The notes beneath the pieces are model-generated. The model was not told the origin of the DNA. It did not search any database and worked only from the letters and a program-made list of their open reading frames with translations. Of a stretch of 6,886 bases of DNA, positions 1 through 5,388 are shown one piece after another. Numbering within the stretch: the stretch's first letter is position 1; every line of letters starts with the position of its first letter. A program made the translations under genes and the position numbers. This DNA is from DATKSS01 sp049582065 (GTDB lineage: Bacteria; Chloroflexota; Dormibacteria; Dormibacterales; Dormibacteraceae). Where the stretch lies: positions 1 through 6,886 of the forward strand of contig JBAUTF010000174.1 of the NCBI GenBank assembly GCA_049582065.1. Reading direction: 5' to 3'.

Positions 1-536
1 GGCGCGATGGGGAACTTGTTGGTGTTGTAAAGGAGCGTGTTGGGGCCCCACTGCAGCGAGATGCCGTAGTGGATCCCGTTGATCGTGTTGAACGGGGGCG
101 ACTTGAACTTGTCCTGGAAGTTGACCCAGTCGGGGATCAACGCCGTGTTCATGGGCTTGACGTTGCCGCCGTAGATGAGCCGAAGGTCCGCGTCACCCGA
201 GGCCGAGACCATGTCCCACTGCCCGCCGCCGCCGTTGGCCATCAGGCTCACCATCTCGTCTGACGAGCCGGCGTCCTTCTCGTTGATCTTGCAGCCTGTC
301 TGCGCTGTGAACGGGCCGGCCCACGAGGCGTCCACGTAGCCACCCCATGCGATCAGGTTGAGCTGGCCCTCGCCGGGGCCGATCGAAGTCTGAGGCTTCA
401 TGTTCGCGGTCGGCGGTGGCGCTTGTGTGGAACCCGTGGTTGCGGCGCTTGAACCGCACGCGGTGATGGCCACGACGGCTGACGCGCCGAGGCACGCCAG
501 TCGCCAAAAGCTCTTCCGCCCTTCTGCTGAACTCAT
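1..536 (-). CDS. potD: PotD-type ABC transporter substrate-binding lipoprotein (partial, C-terminus off the left edge)
   Basis: Extracytoplasmic solute receptor of the spermidine/putrescine family (COG0687-type), which delivers ligand to an inner-membrane ABC permease. I translated it from ATG at 536-534; 178 codons are visible and the frame is open to the edge. Residues 1-27 are a lipoprotein signal peptide with a charged start, a hydrophobic stretch and lipobox ITAC, giving lipidated Cys27. A Ser/Thr/Pro-rich linker (about 28-55) follows, as in Gram-positive lipoproteins. The mature domain opens with LNLIAWGGYVD (59-69) and continues with QWDMVSASGD (106-115) and GISLQWGPNTLLYN (158-171), matching the PotD order of NWxxYV, YDLVV and IPYxWG segments. 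The start is supported by an AAGGAGAGG stretch at 547-555 and AGGAAG at 540-545. It lies 7 nt after the ATPase stop. At the ligand-contacting position where E. coli PotD has Thr-Glu and PotF has Ser-Asp, this protein has Gly-Gly, so the exact ligand is open. The symbol is family-level. Confidence 0.88.
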   Translation of the reverse strand, partial: MSSAEGRKSFWRLACLGASAVVAITACGSSAATTGSTQAPPPTANMKPQTSIGPGEGQLNLIAWGGYVDASWAGPFTAQTGCKINEKDAGSSDEMVSLMANGGGGQWDMVSASGDADLRLIYGGNVKPMNTALIPDWVNFQDKFKSPPFNTINGIHYGISLQWGPNTLLYNTNKFPIA

Positions 537-543
537 CGTCTTC

Positions 544-1572
544 CTACCTCTCCTTGCTCTCGAGCACGAACGTGTGGTCTTTGGCCCAGGCCAGCCTCAC
601 GGTCCGGCCCTGGAGATTCTGCGCGTCGCCGGGGGCGTCCATATTCTGGCGCACGGCGACCAGCTGCTCGCCCCGGTCCAAACGGACGACGTACCGGGTC
701 GACATCCCGACATAGACGACCTCCTCCACGGTTCCCGGTTCAACCGTCATGTCCGGGTCGGCCCGCTCGCCCTCGGCAAGGATTCGGATCTTCTCGGGGC
801 GCACCACGAAGCGCACCCCGTTGCGTGAGAGCACGTTCGAGATCCCGATGAAGCCGGCGACGAACTCGGTGGCGGGGCGCTCGTACACGTCGACCGGCGA
901 GCCGATCTGCTCGATCCGGCCGTTCGACATGACGGCCATGCGGTCGCTCATGGTGAGCGCCTCCTCCTGGTCGTGGGTCACGTAGATGAATGTGATGCCG
1001 ACCTCTTTCTGGATCTGCTTGAGCTCGATCTGCATCTCCTGTCGCAGCTTGAGGTCGAGAGCGCCCAGAGGCTCATCGAGCAGCAGCACCTCGGGCTCGT
1101 TGATCACCGCCCTGGCCAGCGCGACGCGCTGCCGCTGGCCGCCGGAGAGCTGGTTGGGCTTGCGGTTCTCGAGCCCGGACAGCCGCACCATCTGCAGCGC
1201 GCGCTCGACCCGCTTCTTGCGGTCGGCGCCGGGCACCCGTTTGATGCGCAGGCCGTAGCCGATGTTCTCTCCGACCGACATGTGCGGGAACAACGCGTAG
1301 TCCTGGAACACAGTGTTGGTGTCGCGCATGTGCGGGGGCAGGTAGGTGACGTCTCGGCCGCCGAGCTCGATCCTTCCCGAGTCGGGCCTCTCGAACCCGG
1401 CGATCATGCGCAACAGGGTGGTCTTGCCCGAGCCGGAAGGGCCGAGGAGCGTGAAGAACTCACCCTCGACGATCGTGAGGTCGACACCGGCGACGGCGAC
1501 CACCTGGCCGTAATTCTTCCGGACGCCCAGCAGCCTGAGCGCCGGCTTGCTTTCCGCTGCCGGGCGGGCCAT
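544..1572 (-). CDS. potA: Spermidine/putrescine-type ABC transporter ATP-binding protein (PotA-like)
   Basis: Cytoplasmic ATPase that powers polyamine-type import together with the adjacent substrate-binding protein and permeases not seen here. The 342-residue protein has all ABC motifs: Walker A GPSGSGKT (44-51), Q-loop Gln90 in VFQDYALFPHM, signature LSGGQ (142-146), Walker B LLLDEP (163-168), D-loop ALD (171-173) and switch His200 in THDQEEA. After about residue 240 comes the FIGISN segment, then a C-terminal TOBE-type regulatory domain with VVRPEKIRI (256-264). Length and layout fit PotA and related MalK/FbpC-like importers. PotA is preferred because of the FIGxSN segment and the neighbours. 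The ATG at 1572-1570 directly abuts the TGA of the aldehyde dehydrogenase gene (1575-1573), and no clear ribosome binding site precedes it, so expression probably depends on translational coupling. All catalytic motifs are intact. Confidence 0.93.
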   Translation of the reverse strand: MARPAAESKPALRLLGVRKNYGQVVAVAGVDLTIVEGEFFTLLGPSGSGKTTLLRMIAGFERPDSGRIELGGRDVTYLPPHMRDTNTVFQDYALFPHMSVGENIGYGLRIKRVPGADRKKRVERALQMVRLSGLENRKPNQLSGGQRQRVALARAVINEPEVLLLDEPLGALDLKLRQEMQIELKQIQKEVGITFIYVTHDQEEALTMSDRMAVMSNGRIEQIGSPVDVYERPATEFVAGFIGISNVLSRNGVRFVVRPEKIRILAEGERADPDMTVEPGTVEEVVYVGMSTRYVVRLDRGEQLVAVRQNMDAPGDAQNLQGRTVRLAWAKDHTFVLESKER

Positions 1573-3015
1573 TCAGTCGAGGGACGCCATCACATGCTTG
1601 ATCTGCGTGTATTCCTCGAGCGAATAGATCGACATGTCCTTGCCGTAGCCGCTCTGCTTGTAACCGCCGTGAGGCATCTCGTTGACGAGCGGGATGTGCG
1701 TGTTGATCCAGACGGTGCCGAACTGCAGCCGGCGCGCCATGCGCAGCGCTCGGCCGACGTCGCGTGTCCAGACCGAGGCGGCCAGGCCGTAGTCGACGCC
1801 GTTCGCCCACTGCAGCGCCTGGTCCTCATCGCTGAAACGCTGCACAGTGACGACCGGGCCGAAGACCTCGCGCTTCACGATCTCGGCGTCAGGACCTGAG
1901 GGAACGACGACGGTGGGCTCGTACCACGAACCCGCCTTCTTGATACGGGCGCCGCCCGTGAGCACCTGGCCGCCCGCCTTCCGCGCGCGGTCGACGAAGC
2001 CGGACACGCGCTCGGCCTGCTCCTCGGACACCAGCGGGCCCATCTCCGTGCCGTCCGCCATCGGGTCTCCCACCTTGAGTCCGCTGACGGCCGGCACGAG
2101 GTCGGCCATCAGGTTGTCGTAGATCTTCGGCCCGGCGATGACGCGCGTCGCGGCCGTGCAGTCCTGGCCCGCGTTGAAGAAGCCGCCGATCTTGATCCAC
2201 TCGACGACCTTCTCGAGGTCGGCGTCGTCGAACACGACCACCGGCGCTTTGCCGCCAAGCTCGAGGTGGACGCGCTTGAGCGTCGCGGCCGCCGCGCGCG
2301 CGACCTCTTTGCCGGTCGCCACGTCGCCGGTCAGCGATACCATCGCCACGCCAGGGTGGCGGACGATGCCGGCGCCAACGGGCTCGCCGTCGCCCGTGAT
2401 GACGTTGAGCACGCCGGGCGGCAGGATGTCGGCGGCGAGCTCGGCGAACCGTAGCGCGGTCAGCGGGGTCCACTCGGAAGGCTTCAGCACGACCGTGTTG
2501 CCGGCTGCCAGCGCCGGCGCCATCTTCCAGGCGGCCATCATCAGCGGATAGTTCCAGGGCGCGATCGAGCCGACCACGCCCAGTGACTCGCGCCGCAGGA
2601 TGCTCGTGAAACCGGGCATGTACTCGCCCGCGGCCCGACCCTCGAGCAGGCGCGCCGCGCCGGCGAAGAAGCGGAAGCAGTCGGCGATGGGCGGGATCTC
2701 CTCTGACTTGGTCGTGGCCAGCGGCTTGCCGACGTTCTCCGACTCGGTACGGGCCAGCTCGTCGCCGTTGGCCTCGATCACCTCGGCGAGCTTGATCAAG
2801 CGCTCGCTGCGGTCGCGCGGCGTGCTGTCGAACCAGACCTCGTCGTACGCCTTGCGCGCCGCGGCGACCGCTCGGTCGACATCGTGCTCCGTGCCCTTGG
2901 CGACGTGGGCGATCACCTTGCCGGTGGCGGGGTTGATGATCTCCTGCTCGGCCCCCTCGCCGGGTGTCCACTTGCCGTCGATGAACATCTCATGGCGTCG
3001 CAGCGTCGTGCTCAT
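1573..3015 (-). CDS. patD: Gamma-aminobutyraldehyde dehydrogenase (NAD-dependent aldehyde dehydrogenase family)
   Basis: Predicted cytoplasmic NAD-dependent oxidation of 4-aminobutanal to 4-aminobutyrate (GABA), the second step of putrescine breakdown. The 480-residue protein has the complete ALDH machinery: PWNYPL with Asn155, KPSE with Lys178, catalytic base Glu252 in LELGGK, nucleophile Cys286 in NAGQDCTA, and Glu383 in KREVFGP. The subfamily call rests on remembered similarity to E. coli PatD (YdcW): MVSLTG, ELGGKAPVVVFDDADLE, NAGQDCTAATR, the WVNTH-like WINTH, EMPHGG, SGYGKDMS and the C-terminal HVM tail all have near-identical counterparts. The start is set at ATG 3015-3013 by a perfect AAGGAGG at 3021-3027, 5 nt upstream. 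An in-frame start further up (3105) would run into gabT and is not needed. It lies 25 nt after gabT and abuts the ATPase gene. Related amino- or betaine-aldehyde substrates cannot be excluded. Confidence 0.9.
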   Translation of the reverse strand: MSTTLRRHEMFIDGKWTPGEGAEQEIINPATGKVIAHVAKGTEHDVDRAVAAARKAYDEVWFDSTPRDRSERLIKLAEVIEANGDELARTESENVGKPLATTKSEEIPPIADCFRFFAGAARLLEGRAAGEYMPGFTSILRRESLGVVGSIAPWNYPLMMAAWKMAPALAAGNTVVLKPSEWTPLTALRFAELAADILPPGVLNVITGDGEPVGAGIVRHPGVAMVSLTGDVATGKEVARAAAATLKRVHLELGGKAPVVVFDDADLEKVVEWIKIGGFFNAGQDCTAATRVIAGPKIYDNLMADLVPAVSGLKVGDPMADGTEMGPLVSEEQAERVSGFVDRARKAGGQVLTGGARIKKAGSWYEPTVVVPSGPDAEIVKREVFGPVVTVQRFSDEDQALQWANGVDYGLAASVWTRDVGRALRMARRLQFGTVWINTHIPLVNEMPHGGYKQSGYGKDMSIYSLEEYTQIKHVMASLD

Positions 3016-3020
3016 GGCTC

Positions 3021-3027
3021 CCTCCTT
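3021..3027 (-). promoter_or_regulatory. Strong Shine-Dalgarno for the aldehyde dehydrogenase
   Basis: The minus strand reads AAGGAGG followed by GAGCC and the ATG at 3015-3013. It is the best ribosome binding site in the window. It decides the start against the longer in-frame extension that begins inside gabT. Confidence 0.85.
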
Positions 3028-3040
3028 GCCCTCACTGTGT

Positions 3041-4339
3041 TTACCCGGCCGCGACCTCTCCAATCGCCGCGCCGAGAATATCCAGCCCTTCGTCGAGTTG
3101 TTCATCCGGGATGGTCAGCGGCATCAGCGTGCGGATCACGTTGTGATGCAGACCGGCCCGCAGGATGATGAGGCCTTTCTCGCGAGCGGCGACCAGCACC
3201 TTCGCCGTCTCCTTGTCCGCCGGCGTTTTGGCGACGCGATCACGCACCAGCTCCATCCCGGCCATCGCGCCCATGACGCGAACATCGCCGATCAGTTCGT
3301 GCTCCGCGGCCCAGCTCTGCATGCGCTCCTCGAGGATGGAACCGATTCGCGCCGCGCGTTCGGGCAGCTTTTCATCACGCATCACGTCCATCACCGCGAG
3401 GCCCGCCGCGCACGCGACCGGGTTGCCGCCGTACGTGCCGCCCAGCCCGCCGGGGTCGGGTGCGTCCATCACCTCGGCCCGGCCGACTACACCCGAGAGG
3501 GGGAAGCCGGCGGCCAGGCTCTTGGCGACCGTGACCAGGTCAGGCTTGACGCCCGAGTGCTCGATCGCGAAGAACTTGCCCGTGCGGCCGAAGCCGGTCT
3601 GAATCTCGTCGACGATCAACAGGATCCCGTGGCGGTCGCAGATCTCGCGCAGACTCCTCAAGAATTCCGCCGGAGCCGGCACGAACCCGCCCTCGCCGAG
3701 CACGGGCTCGATGATCACCGCCGCGACGCGATCGGCGGAGACCTCGGAGTCGAAGATGCCCTGCAGCGACTCCAGCGCGCGCTCGGTGTCCCAGCCGCGG
3801 TACTCGTATGGGAAGGGGGCCTGGTAGATCTCGCCCGCGTAAGGCCCGAAGTTCTGCTTGTACGGGCTGACCGAGCCGGTGAGGCTCAGGGCCAGGAGGG
3901 TGCGGCCGTGAAAGCTGCCGCGGAAGCTGATCACGGCCGAGCGGCGGGTGTGGGCCCGGGCGATCTTGACGGCGTTCTCCACCGCCTCCGCGCCGGTGCT
4001 GAAGAAGATGGCCTTCTTGGGCCCGTCCAGCGGCGCGACCTCGCACAGTCTCTCGGCCAGGCGCAGGTACGACTCGTACATGACCACCTGGAACGAGGTA
4101 TGGGTGGCGCGTTCGAGCTGGGCACGCACCGCCTCCATCACCCGGGGGTGGCCGTGGCCCACGTTCATCACGCCGATGCCGCCCGCGAAGTCGACGTAGC
4201 GGCGCCCGTTGACGTCCCAGAGCTCCGCCCCGCTGGCCCGGTCCACCACGAGCGGATGGGCTGTGGTGATACCGCGGGGGACGTAGCGCGCCCTGAGCTC
4301 GGCCAGCTCGGTGTCGGTGGAGCGGTTCTTCGCTGACAA
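3041..4339 (-). CDS. gabT: 4-aminobutyrate aminotransferase (class III, PLP-dependent)
   Basis: Transfers the amino group of GABA to 2-oxoglutarate, giving succinate semialdehyde and glutamate. It thus follows the adjacent gamma-aminobutyraldehyde dehydrogenase in putrescine/GABA breakdown. From the chosen TTG (4339-4337) the protein has 432 residues, close to E. coli GabT (426). The PLP lysine is Lys273 in TVAKSLAAGFPL, and Asp244 in LIVDEIQTGFGRTG contacts the pyridine ring. The E. coli GabT substrate-pocket residues Ile50, Arg141 and Glu211 and its Lys268 all have counterparts here at a constant offset of +5 (Ile55, Arg146, Glu216, Lys273), by recalled sequence. GGLGGTYGGNP is also GabT-like. 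No in-frame ATG lies near the family start. The TTG is preceded by a weak GGGGCGG and gives the expected N-terminal length. A frame open further upstream (to 4474) overlaps the divergent kinase and is rejected as the start. It is the first gene of the minus-strand run. Confidence 0.92.
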   Translation of the reverse strand: MSAKNRSTDTELAELRARYVPRGITTAHPLVVDRASGAELWDVNGRRYVDFAGGIGVMNVGHGHPRVMEAVRAQLERATHTSFQVVMYESYLRLAERLCEVAPLDGPKKAIFFSTGAEAVENAVKIARAHTRRSAVISFRGSFHGRTLLALSLTGSVSPYKQNFGPYAGEIYQAPFPYEYRGWDTERALESLQGIFDSEVSADRVAAVIIEPVLGEGGFVPAPAEFLRSLREICDRHGILLIVDEIQTGFGRTGKFFAIEHSGVKPDLVTVAKSLAAGFPLSGVVGRAEVMDAPDPGGLGGTYGGNPVACAAGLAVMDVMRDEKLPERAARIGSILEERMQSWAAEHELIGDVRVMGAMAGMELVRDRVAKTPADKETAKVLVAAREKGLIILRAGLHHNVIRTLMPLTIPDEQLDEGLDILGAAIGEVAAG

Positions 4340-5261
4340 TGCCGCCCCATTCAAGCAGATACCATCCGCGACTGTGGACGCCGTCGACGCCGCAGTGGAC
4401 AGGTTGTGGCCGGGACGGCGCGCCACGGTGGTCGCGCTCGACGGCGGGATCACCAACCGCAACTTCAAGGTCACAGTCGACGGGTCCGCCTACGTGTTGC
4501 GGATGGGGGGCGTCAGGACCGAGCTCCTCGGGATCGACCGCGCCGTCGAGCACGCGGCGAGCCTGCGCGCCGAGGAGATCGGGATCGGGCCGGCGGTGGT
4601 CGCATTCGTCCAGTCGGAGGGCTGGCTGGTGACGCGGTTCATCGACGGCCGGAGAATCCCTCCGGGCGAGATGCGCGAGCCCAAAGAGCTGAGTAGGGTG
4701 GCCGCGGCGCTGCGCAAGATCCACTCGGCGCCCGCCATCCCTGGGCGCTTCGACGCGCATGCGGTCGTCGACGACTACAGGGCCAAGGCCGAGAGCTTCG
4801 GGGCCAGGATCCCGGCCGAGTTCGAGGCGGCGCGGAAGGTATCGGAGCGAATTCGCTCGGCCCGCGGCCCCCAACCAATGGTCCCTTGCCATAACGACCT
4901 GCTCAACGCGAACTTCCTCGATGACGGCGAGGTCCGGATCGTGGACTGGGAGTACGCGGGGATGGGCGACCGCTTCTTCGACCTGGCGAACCTTTCCGTG
5001 AACCACGAGTTCTCCGTGGCGGACGACCAGAGCCTCCTGTCGGAGTACTTCGGCGCCCAGCGCGAGCGCGAACTCGCCTCGTTGAGGCTGATGCGGTTCA
5101 TGTCCGATTTCCGCGAGGCGATGTGGGGGGTGCTGCAGAGCGGGATCTCGGAGCTGGATTTCGACTTCGCCGGCTACGCCGCACAGCATTTCGAGAGGAT
5201 GGAACGGACGGCGTCAGAACCCGATTTCGGTGAATACCTGCGAGCGGCAAGAGAGCCCTGA
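4311..5261 (+). CDS. Phosphotransferase family protein (APH/choline-ethanolamine kinase-like)
   Basis: Predicted cytoplasmic kinase with the aminoglycoside-phosphotransferase/choline-kinase fold; the substrate is unknown. Numbered from GTG 4311 it has 316 residues. The nucleotide-binding N-lobe carries DGGITNRNFKV (44-54) and YVLRMGG (61-67). The catalytic Brenner motif is HNDLLNANFL (194-203), with Asp196 as the likely base, and the metal-binding DWEYAGMGDRFFDLAN spans 212-227. The DWEYAG and DRFFDLANLSVNHEF pattern is closer to choline/ethanolamine kinases (LicA-like) than to antibiotic-resistance enzymes. The start is uncertain. GTG 4311 gives a 29-bp head-to-head overlap with gabT, while GTG 4374 gives a 295-residue protein beginning VDAVDAAVDRLWPG, which matches where such kinases often begin. 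Neither has a clear ribosome binding site. It is divergent from gabT and convergent with the FAD oxidoreductase, ending 7 nt before a hairpin. Confidence 0.85.
   Translation: MSVERFFADNAAPFKQIPSATVDAVDAAVDRLWPGRRATVVALDGGITNRNFKVTVDGSAYVLRMGGVRTELLGIDRAVEHAASLRAEEIGIGPAVVAFVQSEGWLVTRFIDGRRIPPGEMREPKELSRVAAALRKIHSAPAIPGRFDAHAVVDDYRAKAESFGARIPAEFEAARKVSERIRSARGPQPMVPCHNDLLNANFLDDGEVRIVDWEYAGMGDRFFDLANLSVNHEFSVADDQSLLSEYFGAQRERELASLRLMRFMSDFREAMWGVLQSGISELDFDFAGYAAQHFERMERTASEPDFGEYLRAAREP
4337..4376. promoter_or_regulatory. Short divergent start region between gabT and the kinase
   Basis: The gabT TTG (4339-4337) and the downstream kinase GTG candidate (4374-4376) face away from each other across 34 bp. 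Any promoters for the two directions must lie here or inside the opposite gene. No convincing -35/-10 pair was found on either strand. A weak TGGTATCT on the minus strand near 4360-4367 is the only -10-like string. This is a position-based call, not a motif-based one. Confidence 0.3.
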
Positions 5262-5268
5262 TTTCTGT

Positions 5269-5288
5269 CTTCCCCATTTATGGGGAAG
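5269..5288 (+). terminator. Perfect 8-bp hairpin just after the kinase gene; possible terminator
   Basis: CTTCCCCA (5269-5276), loop TTTA and TGGGGAAG (5281-5288) form an uninterrupted 8-bp stem beginning 7 nt after the kinase TGA. A T-run does not follow (the next bases are TACCCGG), so a classic intrinsic terminator is not shown. In high-GC bacteria such tailless hairpins are often proposed as terminators or 3'-end stabilisers. It is also the outer hairpin of the paired repeat's left arm. Confidence 0.45.
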
Positions 5289-5361
5289 TACCCGGCGAAG
5301 CCGGGGGATGGGGAGTCGCAATTTCAGATGCCTCGCCCCATCCGGCACTGCGGGCCACCTT

Positions 5362-5376
5362 CCCCACTCGGTGGGG
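5362..5376 (-). terminator. Hairpin just after the FAD oxidoreductase gene; possible terminator
   Basis: CCCCAC (5362-5367) and GTGGGG (5371-5376) pair around a 3-nt loop, 12 nt beyond the oxidoreductase TAG (5391-5389) in its reading direction. There is no T-tract. It is the outer hairpin of the paired repeat's right arm, so the element could insulate the two convergent genes from read-through. Confidence 0.4.
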
Positions 5377-5388
5377 CAGTAGGTTTGA

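Larger units (their letters stand above)
5269..5379. repeat. Paired inverted REP/BIME-like repeat between convergent genes
   Basis: Two mirror-image blocks face each other. The left arm (5269-5313) has the perfect hairpin CTTCCCCA-TTTA-TGGGGAAG, then CCCGGC-GAA-GCCGGG (5291-5305), then GGATGGGG (5306-5313). Read on the minus strand, the right arm (5379 down to 5336) gives CTGCCCCAC-CGA-GTGGGGAAG, a degenerate CCCGC-AGT-GCCGG hairpin, then ATGGGG. The same three parts thus occur in the same order, in opposite orientation. GGATGGGG (5306-5313) and CCCCATCC (5336-5343) pair across a 22-nt centre. It fills nearly the whole gap between the kinase stop (5261) and the oxidoreductase stop (5389). No protein-coding feature or target-site duplication was recognised in it. 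No second copy was found elsewhere in the window. Confidence 0.75.

Noticed and set aside
973..1899. 308-codon plus-strand open frame antisense to the ABC ATPase and patD
   Set aside because: It is antisense to intact ABC ATPase motifs, with no recognisable domain or ribosome binding site.
1889..2971. 360-codon minus-strand open frame inside patD
   Set aside because: It is a shifted frame of the dehydrogenase gene, extremely rich in Arg and Gly, with no motifs.
3016..3105. 30-residue N-terminal extension of the aldehyde dehydrogenase
   Set aside because: It would overlap the end of gabT, has no family counterpart, and bypasses the perfect AAGGAGG before ATG 3015.
2600..4336. 578-codon plus-strand open frame antisense to patD and gabT
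   Set aside because: It lies opposite two well-identified genes, matches no family I recognise, and is rich in Arg/Ala/His/Asp, as is typical of antisense frames in GC-rich DNA.
4374..4400. Short near-repeats of GTSGACGCC in the kinase start
   Set aside because: They are explained by the encoded VDAVDAAVD, an alanine/valine/aspartate-rich helix start, rather than by operator repeats.
4340..4474. 45-residue N-terminal extension of GabT
   Set aside because: It is antisense to the conserved kinase N-lobe and absent from the family; the TTG at 4339 gives the expected length.
3540..5189. 549-codon minus-strand open frame crossing the kinase and gabT
   Set aside because: It overlaps the kinase in antisense and gabT in another frame. 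Its composition is biased and without motifs, while both real genes keep their catalytic motifs.
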